The notes beneath the pieces were generated by a model, which saw only the letters and a program-made list of their open reading frames with translations, searched no databases and was not told the origin of the DNA. This document shows positions 1-8,916 of a DNA stretch of 64,000 bases, piece by piece. The first letter of the stretch is position 1. The number at the start of each line of letters is the position of its first letter. The stretch is from Paraflavitalea devenefica (GTDB taxonomy: Bacteria > Bacteroidota > Bacteroidia > Chitinophagales > Chitinophagaceae), in assembly GCF_011759375.1 (NCBI RefSeq), contig NZ_JAARML010000002.1:2170001-2234000 (forward strand). The letters are read 5' to 3'. A program made the translations under genes and the position numbers.

Positions 1-1
1 A

Positions 2-1117
2 CTGAGGGTCAGCTATGGTGAAACAGGTAACGGCATTGGCTTTAATCCCTATACGTCCCAGTTTTCCTTCAACAGCTATGGCACCTACTACAACAATGGT
101 TCGCAGGTGAGCGCCATTGGCGCCAGCCGTTCTGCCAATCCCGACCTGGGCTGGGAAAAAACAGCCACTACCAATATCGGGTTAGACTTTGCTTTCGGGA
201 AGGGACGCATCAGTGGTTCATTGGAATTGTATAACAAGAAGACAACGGATATGATCTATGATTACCGGGTGAACGAAGCCATTGTGCCTACCGGCTTTAT
301 TACCGCCAATGCCGGAAGCATGAGCAACAAGGGTATTGAGTTAAGCCTCAATGCAACCCCGGTAGCAAAAGGCGACTTTACCTGGAGCACCTCCCTGAAC
401 CTGGCGCACAATACCAATAAGATCATCGCCCTGTCTAATGAGCTGTTCAAAGGCGATTCCATACTGATTACCCAGCCCGATGGCAGTGGACAAACAAACA
501 GCAAGCTGCAGATCATCAAAGCCGGCAAACCGGTAGGACAGTTCTTTACCCTGCAATATGCCGGTTTCGACAAGGCCTCCGGTCTGTCTCAATACGTCAA
601 GGCTGATGGTTCCCTCACTACCAATCCTTCCATCGGTGTAGATTATCATTATATGGGCAGTCCGCAACCGAAATTATTACTGGGTTGGTCCAACAGTCTT
701 AAATACAAAAACTTCGACTTTAATGTGTTCTTCCGGGGTGTAATGGGCAACAAGATCTTCAACGTTACCCGTGCCGATCTGTTCCGCCCCAGCACCGCAC
801 AATACACCAATATCCTTACAGAAGTAGCCGGCGAGCCTATTACGGATGCCAACGCCCCCAAGTACTCTTCCCGGTTTATTGAAAATGGCAGCTATGTAAG
901 GCTCGACAATGCAACGCTGGGATATACTTTTAAGAACATCAGCCCCTATATTAAAAATCTCCGGGCCTATGTATCCGCCAACAACCTGTTTGTGATCACC
1001 GGATACAAAGGCATTGATCCTGAGATCAACCAGGGTGGCCTGGCGCCGGGTATAGATGCCAATAACTTCTATCCAAAAACCCGGACGATCCTGATTGGGG
1101 CAAATGTTTCTTTCTAA
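2..1117 (+). CDS. SusC/RagA-family TonB-linked outer membrane porin, 3' part
   Basis: The reading frame is already open at the left edge, so this is the last ~371 residues of a SusC-type receptor (usually ~1000 aa). The first visible residues, LRVSYGETGNG, are the typical strand near the middle of the SusC barrel. The rest is rich in aromatic/Gly/Asn beta-strand patterns (for example NKGIELSLNATP and LLLGWSNSLKYKNFDFNVFFRG) and ends in a C-terminal strand finishing ILIGANVSF, with the terminal Phe usual for outer membrane barrels. Family knowledge: SusC imports glycan oligomers across the outer membrane with energy from TonB. It sits 22 bp before the SusD gene, as in nearly all Bacteroidota glycan loci. 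The plug domain and signal peptide lie outside the window. Confidence 0.95.
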   Translation: MRVSYGETGNGIGFNPYTSQFSFNSYGTYYNNGSQVSAIGASRSANPDLGWEKTATTNIGLDFAFGKGRISGSLELYNKKTTDMIYDYRVNEAIVPTGFITANAGSMSNKGIELSLNATPVAKGDFTWSTSLNLAHNTNKIIALSNELFKGDSILITQPDGSGQTNSKLQIIKAGKPVGQFFTLQYAGFDKASGLSQYVKADGSLTTNPSIGVDYHYMGSPQPKLLLGWSNSLKYKNFDFNVFFRGVMGNKIFNVTRADLFRPSTAQYTNILTEVAGEPITDANAPKYSSRFIENGSYVRLDNATLGYTFKNISPYIKNLRAYVSANNLFVITGYKGIDPEINQGGLAPGIDANNFYPKTRTILIGANVSF

Positions 1118-1139
1118 TGAACCTTCTTAAAAAAACTGT

Positions 1140-2765
1140 ATGAAGAATATACTTAAAATAGTTGGTCTGCCGGCTTTATTGATCAGTGTGTTGCCGGCCT
1201 GTCATAAAGTGGATGTTCCCATTACTACTGAAATTACACCGGATGTATTCCCACTGGATTCTACCCAGTTTTCGTCCGTAGCAGGCCCGGTATATGTAGC
1301 TTTCCGGGGCAACTATTCCCTCGACTACTGGTTTATGCAAAACCTTTCCACCGATATGGCTATCCTGCCTGCGCGTGGTGGTAACTGGTATGATAATAAG
1401 AACTACCTCGACCTGCATTACCATAGCTGGACCAAGGACCACCCCTGGACACAAAGTTGCTGGGCCTGGTTGTCCAAAATTATCGGCGTGGCCAATCAGT
1501 CTATCTCCATCTTGCAGCAGAACATGACTGCCGGTACCTACAAAACGCAAACCCTGGCCGAAATGCGGGGTATGCGGGCGATCGCCTATTTCATGATGAT
1601 GGACCTCTATGGCAACGTGCCCCTGTACACAGAGTATGGTGACTTCTCTGCCAGGCCCAAAGCGCCCCGTGAAGAAGTGTTCGACTTTATTGAAACGGAA
1701 CTTAAAGCCATATTGCCCGATCTGAGTACTACCGTTGGTGTGTCTACCTATGGCCGGCCTACCCGTTATATGGCGCAGGCGCTCCTGGCCAAAATGTACC
1801 TGAATGCGCCGCAATATATCGGAAACACCCGGTACAATGAATGTATCGCTGCCTGCGATGATATCATTAGCAGCAACAAATATGCGTTGGAAGCACGCAG
1901 CACCTACCTCAGCATGTTCTATCCCAACAATGGTCCTGCCTTCAAGGAATTTATTTTTGCTATTCCCTATGATGCAGCAGCCACCAGTGGTAGCTACCTC
2001 GGCGTAAACGGGTATATGTACTATGCGCGGTATGACCTGCCACGCTCTACCCGTACTAAATATAACCTGCCCTTTGTGCCCAGCTCTGCGCAAAGCACGC
2101 TGCCCGTGTATTATGCCAATTTCAATGACCCCAATGATATACGCAATAAGCAATGGCTGACCGGCTTGCAATACCTGGCTGATGGGGTAACGCCGTTGAC
2201 GGTAACTACCACCAAAAAAGGATACGATCAGTTTTATACCGGTACTGATGGCGGCGATGCCTATACCTACCAGGTAGATCTTACCCCGGATGTTGTTTTA
2301 CGCCAGAATCCTTCCCTGTTTGATTGCGGCAATGATGAAATAGCCTGGAACATGGGTTATCGAAACATCAAATTCTATCCGGATGCTACGTCTGCCACCC
2401 GCAACCAGAACAACGATGTACCTGTTTTGCGCTATTCTGACATTGTACTGATGAAAGCGGAAGCCATCCTGCGCGGTGGAACACCTACACTGAGCCAGAC
2501 AGCCCTTTCCCTGGTGAACCAGTTGCGGGCAGAGCGTTCCACATCCGCTGCCTGGTCGACTGTAACACTGGACAGTATATATGCCGAACGTTGCCGGGAA
2601 TTTGCCTGGGAAACCTGGCACCGGAATGATATGATCCGCTTTGGAAAATATGAAGGCTCCTGGGGCTTTAAAACCAACAATGAAGTATACAGAAGGATAT
2701 TCCCGATCCCGACGAATGCTATGACATTGAATACAAGCCTCACGCCAAACGATGGATATCAATAG
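1140..2765 (+). CDS. SusD/RagB-family glycan-binding lipoprotein
   Basis: 541 aa. The N-terminus has a basic start, a hydrophobic stretch and a lipobox-like LPAC with the Cys at about residue 21, so it should be a lipoprotein carried to the outer membrane surface. Family signs include the TPR-like helical region with YGNVPLYTEYGDFSARP and the C-terminal ERCREFAWETWHRNDMIRFGKYEG, which matches the SusD signature (E..rE..fE..R..DliRfg). Known role of the family: surface lid that binds glycan and works with SusC. It follows the SusC gene by 22 bp. The substrate is not readable from this protein, but downstream GH89 suggests GlcNAc-containing glycans. Confidence 0.95.
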   Translation: MKNILKIVGLPALLISVLPACHKVDVPITTEITPDVFPLDSTQFSSVAGPVYVAFRGNYSLDYWFMQNLSTDMAILPARGGNWYDNKNYLDLHYHSWTKDHPWTQSCWAWLSKIIGVANQSISILQQNMTAGTYKTQTLAEMRGMRAIAYFMMMDLYGNVPLYTEYGDFSARPKAPREEVFDFIETELKAILPDLSTTVGVSTYGRPTRYMAQALLAKMYLNAPQYIGNTRYNECIAACDDIISSNKYALEARSTYLSMFYPNNGPAFKEFIFAIPYDAAATSGSYLGVNGYMYYARYDLPRSTRTKYNLPFVPSSAQSTLPVYYANFNDPNDIRNKQWLTGLQYLADGVTPLTVTTTKKGYDQFYTGTDGGDAYTYQVDLTPDVVLRQNPSLFDCGNDEIAWNMGYRNIKFYPDATSATRNQNNDVPVLRYSDIVLMKAEAILRGGTPTLSQTALSLVNQLRAERSTSAAWSTVTLDSIYAERCREFAWETWHRNDMIRFGKYEGSWGFKTNNEVYRRIFPIPTNAMTLNTSLTPNDGYQ

Positions 2766-2873
2766 CCAACGAGAGGTAGAAACCTTTCCTGGTGACGCCC
2801 GCAAAGGTGTCACCATCCTCTCCTGGATTAAACTTAGTTCTATAAGCAAGCAGAACTGATATAGCAATGTAAC

Positions 2874-2906
2874 ACCGGGGTTGTCTAGCCCCGGTATTCT
2901 TATTTT
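2874..2906 (+). terminator. Likely rho-independent terminator after susCD
   Basis: A 7-bp GC-rich stem (accgggg, 2874-2880, with ccccggt, 2889-2895) and an 8-nt loop are followed by a T-rich tract (attcttatttta). It lies between the susD stop and the next gene start at 2928, so it may end or attenuate transcription into the enzyme genes. A second imperfect hairpin lies upstream at 2791-2814 (ggtgacgcc/ggtgtcacc) without a T tract. Confidence 0.55.
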
Positions 2907-2927
2907 AGCAAAACAATCAACAGACTA

Positions 2928-4061
2928 ATGAAGCATACCGGTACACCAACAAGGCTGCAATCGCTGGATGCCCTGCGTGGCTTTGATATGTGCTGGATCA
3001 TCAGTGGTGAATTCATCGTGCACGCCTGGGCCAAAGCAGATGATAACCCCGTAATAGGGTGGATGAGCAGCCAGTTGCACCATTCAGACTGGAACGGTTT
3101 CACCTTTTATGACATGATCTTTCCCCTGTTCATCTTTATAGCAGGTGTCTCCATGCCTTATTCTTTTGCCCAGCAGTTGGCAAAAGCAGGGGGCGACAGG
3201 GGAGTGGCTAAAAAGAATATCTATAGAGCGCTCCTTAAACGTACCCTAATATTGATATTACTTGGCATGGTGGTAAATGGCTTGCTGCAATGGAAAGGAT
3301 ATGAATACACCCGCTTTGCCAGCGTATTGGGCAGGATTGCTTTGTCCTGCTTCTTTGCTGCCTGTATCTTTTTAAACTACCACTTGCGCGGGCAGGTCAT
3401 CTGGTGCCTGGCTTTATTGATGGGTTATTGGGCTGCTATGTTATTGATCCCTGTGCCGGGTTTTGGCGCCGGAGTGTTGACGCCTGAAGGCAATCTCGCC
3501 GCCTGGGTAGACAGGATGTGGCTGCCCGGTAAACTGCACCGTAAAGTATATGATCCCGAAGGATTACTGTCTACCATACCAGCCATTGCTTCAGCGCTCC
3601 TGGGTATTTTTACCGGGCAGTTCCTGCGCTGGCAATCGATGCAATGGACGCCACGTCGCAAGGCGGGAGCCTTGATAGTCGCCGGCGTGGCGCTGTTGCT
3701 GCTGGGAAAATGGTGGGATATTGTTTTCCCGATCAATAAAATTATATGGACATCTTCTTTTGTGCTGTATGCCGGTGGATGGAGCCTGCTGTTGTTGGCG
3801 CTGTTTTATGGGTTGATTGATGTGGCAGGGTTTAAAAAGTGGAGCCTGCCCTTTACCTGGATTGGTCTTAATTCCATACTTATTTACATGGCCGTGCATG
3901 GCATCATTAATTTTGAATCTACGGCACAGTTTCTGTTCGGTGGATGGATCAAACAGGCACCGGAGGCATGGCAGCCGGTATGGTTATGGACCGGCGTAGC
4001 GCTTATACAACTGGCTTTATTGTATTTTTTATACAGGAAGAAATGGTTCCTGAAAGTGTGA
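2928..4061 (+). CDS. HGSNAT-like (DUF5009-type) membrane acetyltransferase
   Basis: 377 aa, with many hydrophobic segments (about 9-11 predicted by eye) and a short cytoplasmic start. Residues ~10-20 read SLDALRGFDM, the start motif of the DUF5009/HGSNAT group. Residues ~51-67, HSDWNGFTFYDMIFPLF, align well by eye with the segment of human heparan-alpha-glucosaminide N-acetyltransferase (HASWNGLTVADLVFPWF) that contains its active-site His. Family knowledge: HGSNAT moves an acetyl group from cytosolic acetyl-CoA across the membrane onto terminal glucosamine of heparan sulfate. The next gene, 17 bp away, is the GH89 enzyme that would act on the acetylated product. The acetyltransferase activity itself is inferred; many bacterial members are uncharacterised. 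Confidence 0.8.
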   Translation: MKHTGTPTRLQSLDALRGFDMCWIISGEFIVHAWAKADDNPVIGWMSSQLHHSDWNGFTFYDMIFPLFIFIAGVSMPYSFAQQLAKAGGDRGVAKKNIYRALLKRTLILILLGMVVNGLLQWKGYEYTRFASVLGRIALSCFFAACIFLNYHLRGQVIWCLALLMGYWAAMLLIPVPGFGAGVLTPEGNLAAWVDRMWLPGKLHRKVYDPEGLLSTIPAIASALLGIFTGQFLRWQSMQWTPRRKAGALIVAGVALLLLGKWWDIVFPINKIIWTSSFVLYAGGWSLLLLALFYGLIDVAGFKKWSLPFTWIGLNSILIYMAVHGIINFESTAQFLFGGWIKQAPEAWQPVWLWTGVALIQLALLYFLYRKKWFLKV

Positions 4062-4078
4062 GGTTTTAAACAACAACT

Positions 4079-6292
4079 ATGACCCGGAAGAATATTCTTA
4101 TTGCATGCATCAGCCTCCTGTTCCTGCAGCAGGTACAGGCCCAGTTAAACATACCCGCCGCCCGTGCATTGGTGCAGCGTGTAGTACCCGGTAAGGCCGA
4201 CCAGTTTATCATTGAGCCATTAACCCCGGCAGCAGGTAAGGATGTTTTTGAGCTGGACTACGACTTCCACCAGGGAAAAAATGTTTTACGGGGCAACAAC
4301 GGCGTGGCAATAGCCGCCGCCTTATACTTCTACCTCAATGAATATTGCCATGCGCAGGTTACCTGGAATGGCGTTAACCTGGCGCTGCCTGCAATATTGC
4401 CCATAGTTGATACCCCTGTACACAGGGCTACTCCCTATGAATACCGGTACTACCTCAATTACTGCACCTTCAATTACAGCATGAGCTGGTGGGACTGGCC
4501 CCGCTGGGAAAAAGAGATTGACTGGATGGCCCTGCATGGCATCAACATGCCCCTGGCCATTACCGGGGAGGAATATACCTGGTACCTCGTTTATAAAGAG
4601 ATGGGTTTTAGTGATGCTGATCTGAAGGACTTCTTTTCCGGCCCCGCTTACTTTTCCTGGTTCTGGATGGGCAACCTCGATGCCTGGGGAGGGCCACTGC
4701 CGCTGGACTGGATGAAACGTCATTTTGAGCTACAGAAAAAGATACTGCAACGGCAAAGGGCGCTTGGCATGAAACCGGTATTGCCTGCTTTTACCGGCCA
4801 TGTGCCACCTGCTTTTAAAAAGAAATTCCCCCGGGCCAAACTCAAAGCCACCAATTGGACCAATGGTTTTGCCGATACCTATATCCTCGATGCACAGGAC
4901 TCTTTATTTGCAGAGATCGGCAAACGTTTCCTGCAAATGCAAACGAAGTTGCTGGGTACCGATCACCTGTACTCAGCCGACACCTTCAATGAGAATGAGC
5001 CGCCCTCCGATGAACCGGAATTCCTGGGCCGGCTGAGTGCAAGGGTATATGAAGGCATGCGCCAGGCCGATACCGCTGCTGTATGGGTGATGCAGGGCTG
5101 GCTGTTTTACAGCGACCGAAAATTCTGGAAAGCACCGCAAATAGAGGCCTTGCTCAAGGCGGTGCCCAATGATAAAATGATCCTGCTGGACCTGGCCACG
5201 GAAATAGAGCCCGTATGGAAGAGAACGCAGGCTTTTTATGGCAAGCCCTGGATATGGAACATGCTGCACAATTTCGGTGGCAATACCAACCTGTTCGGCA
5301 GGATAGAAGGAGTAGCGAAGGGGCCGGCGGAAGCGTTGCAGGATGCCGCCAGTGGCAACATGAAAGGCATTGGCCTTACCATGGAAGGCATTGAACAAAC
5401 ACCGGTATTGTATGAGCTGATGATGCACCATACCTGGCGGAAGGAACCCATTGACCTTGACCAATGGCTGCCGCAATACCTCCATAACCGTTATGGCGTA
5501 TTGGACCCTCATGCGCTCAATGCCTGGCAGGTGTTGAGGAATACTGTATACAATGGCAAGCTCATCCGCGATGGGGCCGAATCCATCCTGCAGGCAAGGC
5601 CCACTTTCGATTCATTGACCCGCTGGACAAAAACAACCCTGAATTACAATGCCAAAGACCTGTTGCCTGCCTGGGATGCTCTCCTGCAGGCGGCGGAAGC
5701 CTGTAAGAACAGCGACGGCTTTCAATATGACCTGGTAGATGTGACCAGGCAGGTGCTGGCGAATTATGCCTTGCCCCTGCAACGGCAGTGGGTAGCGGCT
5801 TACAGGAATAAAGATCTGGTGAAGTTTAAACAGCTAAGCAACCAGTTCATCACATTAATGGATGACTTGGACAAGCTGCTGACTACGCGCAAGGATTTCC
5901 TGCTGGGGCCCTGGATAGCCGATGCCCGGCGTTGGGGAACTACTAAAACGGAAAAGGCATTGTATGAAAAGAATGCCCGCGATCTCATCACATTATGGGG
6001 TGATGCCAACAGCCCCCTCCATGAATATGCCTGCCGCCAGTGGAGTGGCCTGATCAGTGATTTTTACAAACCCCGCTGGCAGCAGTTCTTTGCGAAGGTG
6101 GAGCAGGCGCTGGCTGCCGGGAAGGACATCAACGTGGAGGCCTTTCAGCGGGAAATAGCTGCCTGGGAATGGAAATGGGTGAACAAAAGGAAGGACTATG
6201 CCTTAAAGCCCGTTGGTGATCCTATTGTCATTGCCCGACAGATTCACCGGAAATACCGGGACATTATCGGGCAGGCGCACCAGGATCGCTAA
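4079..6292 (+). CDS. Alpha-N-acetylglucosaminidase, GH89 family
   Basis: 737 aa with a Sec signal peptide (ends about QVQAQ, residue ~21), so periplasmic or exported. An N-terminal GH20b-like alpha/beta part is followed by the catalytic (beta/alpha)8 region beginning near YYLNYCTFNYSMSWWDWPRW (residue ~122) and an all-helical C-terminal part, the order found in human NAGLU. The two catalytic acids appear conserved: Glu305 in SADTFNENEPPS (compare human Glu316) and Glu436 in GLTMEGIEQTP (compare human Glu446). Known reaction: removal of terminal non-reducing alpha-linked GlcNAc, for example from heparan sulfate, mucin or blood-group glycans. It is in an operon with the HGSNAT-like gene and a symporter, which supports an amino-sugar glycan role. 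Length is normal and no key residue is missing. Confidence 0.93.
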   Translation: MTRKNILIACISLLFLQQVQAQLNIPAARALVQRVVPGKADQFIIEPLTPAAGKDVFELDYDFHQGKNVLRGNNGVAIAAALYFYLNEYCHAQVTWNGVNLALPAILPIVDTPVHRATPYEYRYYLNYCTFNYSMSWWDWPRWEKEIDWMALHGINMPLAITGEEYTWYLVYKEMGFSDADLKDFFSGPAYFSWFWMGNLDAWGGPLPLDWMKRHFELQKKILQRQRALGMKPVLPAFTGHVPPAFKKKFPRAKLKATNWTNGFADTYILDAQDSLFAEIGKRFLQMQTKLLGTDHLYSADTFNENEPPSDEPEFLGRLSARVYEGMRQADTAAVWVMQGWLFYSDRKFWKAPQIEALLKAVPNDKMILLDLATEIEPVWKRTQAFYGKPWIWNMLHNFGGNTNLFGRIEGVAKGPAEALQDAASGNMKGIGLTMEGIEQTPVLYELMMHHTWRKEPIDLDQWLPQYLHNRYGVLDPHALNAWQVLRNTVYNGKLIRDGAESILQARPTFDSLTRWTKTTLNYNAKDLLPAWDALLQAAEACKNSDGFQYDLVDVTRQVLANYALPLQRQWVAAYRNKDLVKFKQLSNQFITLMDDLDKLLTTRKDFLLGPWIADARRWGTTKTEKALYEKNARDLITLWGDANSPLHEYACRQWSGLISDFYKPRWQQFFAKVEQALAAGKDINVEAFQREIAAWEWKWVNKRKDYALKPVGDPIVIARQIHRKYRDIIGQAHQDR

Positions 6293-6330
6293 CTGTTTAG
6301 TATCTTAATGATTGCTTCTAATAATGCTAT

Positions 6331-7983
6331 ATGAATAAACTTCAAACTGCTGACTATATTGTTTTCCTGGTATACTTTGTCCTGGTATCACTATATGGAT
6401 TGTTTATTTACCTGAGAAAGAAAAAAGCCGTTACCGATTCCAAAGACTTCTTCCTCGCCGAAGGTTCACTGACCTGGTGGGCCATTGGCGCGTCTCTCAT
6501 TGCCTCTAATATTTCTGCGGAACATTTTATTGGTATGTCGGGCTCGGGTTTTGCCCTCGGCCTGGCCATCTCCACGTATGAATGGATGGCAGCAGCTACA
6601 TTGATCATTGTAGCTGTTTTTTTTATACCCCTGTACCTGAAGAACAAAATTTACACCATGCCCCAGTTCCTGGCGAAGCGGTATGATGACAAGGTGAGTA
6701 CCATCATGGCTGTTTTCTGGTTGCTGGTATATGTTTTTGTCAACCTGACCTCCATTATCTACCTGGGTGCTATTGCTATTACATCCATTACCGGCATCAG
6801 CTTTGCCTGGTGTATAGCGGGGTTAAGTATATGTTCTGTTATTGTTACCCTGGGGGGCATGAAGGTCATCGGCTATACAGATGTCATCCAGGTGCTGGTG
6901 CTTATAGCTGGAGGTCTCATCACTACCTATCTGGCGCTTACATTATTGTCGGAAAAATTTGGCTATGGGACCGACGTGCTCAAAGGGCTTAACTTATTAC
7001 GGCAGCAAGCCGATTCCCATTTCCACATGATCTTTAAGGAAGACCATCCTTACTATAAAGACCTGCCGGGGCTCTCGGTATTGATTGGCGGTATGTGGAT
7101 CAATAACCTGAACTACTGGGGATGCAATCAATACATCACCCAACGGGCGTTGGGCGCTGACCTCAAAACGGCCCGTAATGGCATTCTGTTTGCGGCCTTC
7201 CTTAAATTGCTCATACCGGTCATTGCGGTATTGCCCGGCATTGCCATGTATGTGATGCACCAGCATGGAATGTTTCAGCAGGAGATGACCGATGCTACAG
7301 GCGCCATCAAGCCCGACCATGCGTATCCCACTTTGATGAACCTGTTGCCTCCGGGATTAAAAGGAATGGCTTTTGCGGCGTTGACAGCCGCTGTGGTAGC
7401 TTCGCTGGCCGGTAAAACCAATAGTATTGCCACCATCTTTTCATTGGACATTTACAAGAAGTACTTTAAAAAAGATGCTACCGAAAAGCAGGTGGTGCGT
7501 ACAGGCCGGTGGGTAGTTATTGTTGCCATGTTGATCGGGGCGGTGGTAGCGCCCGCCCTGCGTACGCTCGATCAGGCTTACCAGTTTATACAGGAGTATG
7601 TAGGTTTTATATCGCCGGGTGTGCTGGCTATTTTCCTCATGGGGCTCTTCTGGAAAAAGACCACGGCCGCTGCTGCGCTGGCCGGCACCTTACTCACCAT
7701 ACCGGTATCTACCTTGCTTAAATTTCTGCCTTCCTGGACCAATGGCGCTTTCCCGGACTATCCTTTCCTGGATCGTATGACCATCACCTTTGTACTTATC
7801 ATTATAGTGATGGTATCGATCAGTCTGCTCAAGCCACGTCAGCCGGGTCCAAAGGACTCCTTACGGAGCAAAGAACAGCCGGTTATTATTGATAAGTCCA
7901 TGTTCAGGGTATCGCCGGTATTTATGATCGGCTCGGTGATCATTCTCGGTATCCTGGCTGCGCTGTATACGGTGTTTTGGTAA
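6331..7983 (+). CDS. Sodium:solute symporter (SSS family), probable Na+/sugar importer
   Basis: 550 aa of polytopic membrane protein (about 13-14 hydrophobic segments). The N-terminal region reads DSKDFFLAEGSLTWWAIGASLIASNISAEHFIGMSGSG, the TM1-TM2 signature of the SGLT-like branch of the SSS family. GCNQYITQRALGA near residue 263 and AALTAAVVASLAGKTNSIATIFSLDIYKKY near 347 are further family motifs. Family knowledge: Na+-coupled uptake of sugars across the inner membrane. Placed 38 bp after GH89, it probably imports the released GlcNAc or related monosaccharide; the substrate is inferred from context only. It is the last gene of this operon. Confidence 0.9.
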   Translation: MNKLQTADYIVFLVYFVLVSLYGLFIYLRKKKAVTDSKDFFLAEGSLTWWAIGASLIASNISAEHFIGMSGSGFALGLAISTYEWMAAATLIIVAVFFIPLYLKNKIYTMPQFLAKRYDDKVSTIMAVFWLLVYVFVNLTSIIYLGAIAITSITGISFAWCIAGLSICSVIVTLGGMKVIGYTDVIQVLVLIAGGLITTYLALTLLSEKFGYGTDVLKGLNLLRQQADSHFHMIFKEDHPYYKDLPGLSVLIGGMWINNLNYWGCNQYITQRALGADLKTARNGILFAAFLKLLIPVIAVLPGIAMYVMHQHGMFQQEMTDATGAIKPDHAYPTLMNLLPPGLKGMAFAALTAAVVASLAGKTNSIATIFSLDIYKKYFKKDATEKQVVRTGRWVVIVAMLIGAVVAPALRTLDQAYQFIQEYVGFISPGVLAIFLMGLFWKKTTAAAALAGTLLTIPVSTLLKFLPSWTNGAFPDYPFLDRMTITFVLIIIVMVSISLLKPRQPGPKDSLRSKEQPVIIDKSMFRVSPVFMIGSVIILGILAALYTVFW

Positions 7984-8044
7984 GAGTTTAATTAATGCAG
8001 GGGATAAGCGTTGGGAGAGTACCTTAAAAGAAGGAATACTGACC

Positions 8045-8578
8045 TTAAGTACCTTTTATTGACCTCTTGATATGATCATTTATTTTTTCACTTACTCTCC
8101 CTTCAATCCAATCCCATCCATCTACGTATTGCTCGTAATCAAAACCCTCCTCGTTAACGAGGTGAGGTATTTGTTCCAGGAAATTGGCCGCCGATATCTC
8201 AATCAATTGGGTATACAGCAAATTCGACAATTCGATTTCCATACTATCGCAGATCAATGTGGTTCTGCGTTTTTTTACCGAAGCATTTTTTAAGACTTCA
8301 ATTGTAATCAATGAAAAGAAAAATGTAAGTAGTTCGGCCCGGGGGCCAATTCGTTTTACGATATCAAACCGGTTTTCTGGATTTACCAGGGCCGGTTTAA
8401 ATTTTTTCGTACCGTAGATACTGTGGAATAAACCTGCAATGCACACGTATTCACGGCAACCCCATGATTTTAAAATATTGTACGTGCCCATTAAATGATC
8501 ATTTAATGACCTGTTGCTATGTGTTGTGGTAGTTCCCCCAATCCGCTCAAGATAATATATGTGCTCCCTTAGTTTCAT
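8045..8578 (-). CDS. DUF6817-like small protein at the end of the RiPP locus
   Basis: 177 aa, no signal peptide and no clear membrane segment. Residues ~21-55 contain HSNRSLNDHLMGTYNILKSWG and AGLFHSIYGT, with an H...DH...H spacing that recalls HD-type metal-binding helices; I recall this motif set as family DUF6817, from memory only. The C-terminal half holds an acidic helix-rich tail (DWIEGRVSEKINDHIKRS). Function is not known. It is the last gene of the minus-strand RiPP set, 69 bp after the precursor-like gene, with a hairpin between them, so it may be a modifying, binding or immunity protein. The region is AT-richer than the flanking glycan loci. Confidence 0.7.
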   Translation of the reverse strand: MKLREHIYYLERIGGTTTTHSNRSLNDHLMGTYNILKSWGCREYVCIAGLFHSIYGTKKFKPALVNPENRFDIVKRIGPRAELLTFFFSLITIEVLKNASVKKRRTTLICDSMEIELSNLLYTQLIEISAANFLEQIPHLVNEEGFDYEQYVDGWDWIEGRVSEKINDHIKRSIKGT

Positions 8579-8596
8579 AGTGTTTTAGTTAAACAG

Positions 8597-8638
8597 GGGA
8601 TGAATAAGGTCCTGAGTATACAGAAGGTTATTCATCCC
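8597..8638 (-). promoter_or_regulatory. Intercistronic hairpin between precursor and DUF6817 genes
   Basis: Perfect 11-bp inverted repeat gggatgaataa (8597-8607) / ttattcatccc (8628-8638) with a 20-nt spacer. On the minus-strand transcript it begins 10 nt after the precursor stop codon. It has no strong T tract. It could be a 3' stabiliser or partial terminator that gives the peptide mRNA a higher level than the downstream gene, as is common in RiPP operons. The role is inferred. Confidence 0.6.
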
Positions 8639-8647
8639 GTTTTGCAA

Positions 8648-8851
8648 CTAAAAATCCACACCAACGGTTACCGTGATCGCTTTGGTGTCAGCGGAGCCCT
8701 TAACCTTGTTAAGATTCGATTGAACCAGGTTTGCTATCTTGTCCTGGGAAATAAGGACTTTGCCGGTGGTTGGATTCACTGTAAAGTCCTTTGCTGATAG
8801 TTTGGTTACTCCAGCCTTTGGCTTGGTAACTAAACTCTTTTTTGTTGCCAT
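8648..8851 (-). CDS. Precursor-like peptide of the RiPP locus
   Basis: 67 aa, basic (about 13 Lys), with no Cys, Trp, Tyr, His or Arg. The N-terminal two thirds, starting MATKKSLVTKPKAG and including VLISQDKIANLVQSNL, look like a leader with one amphipathic helix. The tail, AITVTVGVDF, is a run of beta-branched residues ending in Phe and is the most likely core. There is no double-Gly leader, no lanthipeptide Ser/Thr/Cys pattern and no signal peptide. It lies directly downstream (65 bp) of the radical SAM gene on the same strand. Calling it a precursor is an inference from size, composition and neighbours; I do not recognise its sequence family. Alternative: an unrelated small basic protein. 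Confidence 0.7.
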   Translation of the reverse strand: MATKKSLVTKPKAGVTKLSAKDFTVNPTTGKVLISQDKIANLVQSNLNKVKGSADTKAITVTVGVDF

Positions 8852-8916
8852 ACAAAAATATTTAGGTTATAAAAATTGGGCTATTATTGTAGTGTTTTGC
8901 CTAGCAGCCCATTTTA

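Noticed and set aside
1176..2171. 331-aa open frame antisense to the SusD gene
   Set aside because: Pure shadow of a confidently identified SusD gene; its product shows no family features.
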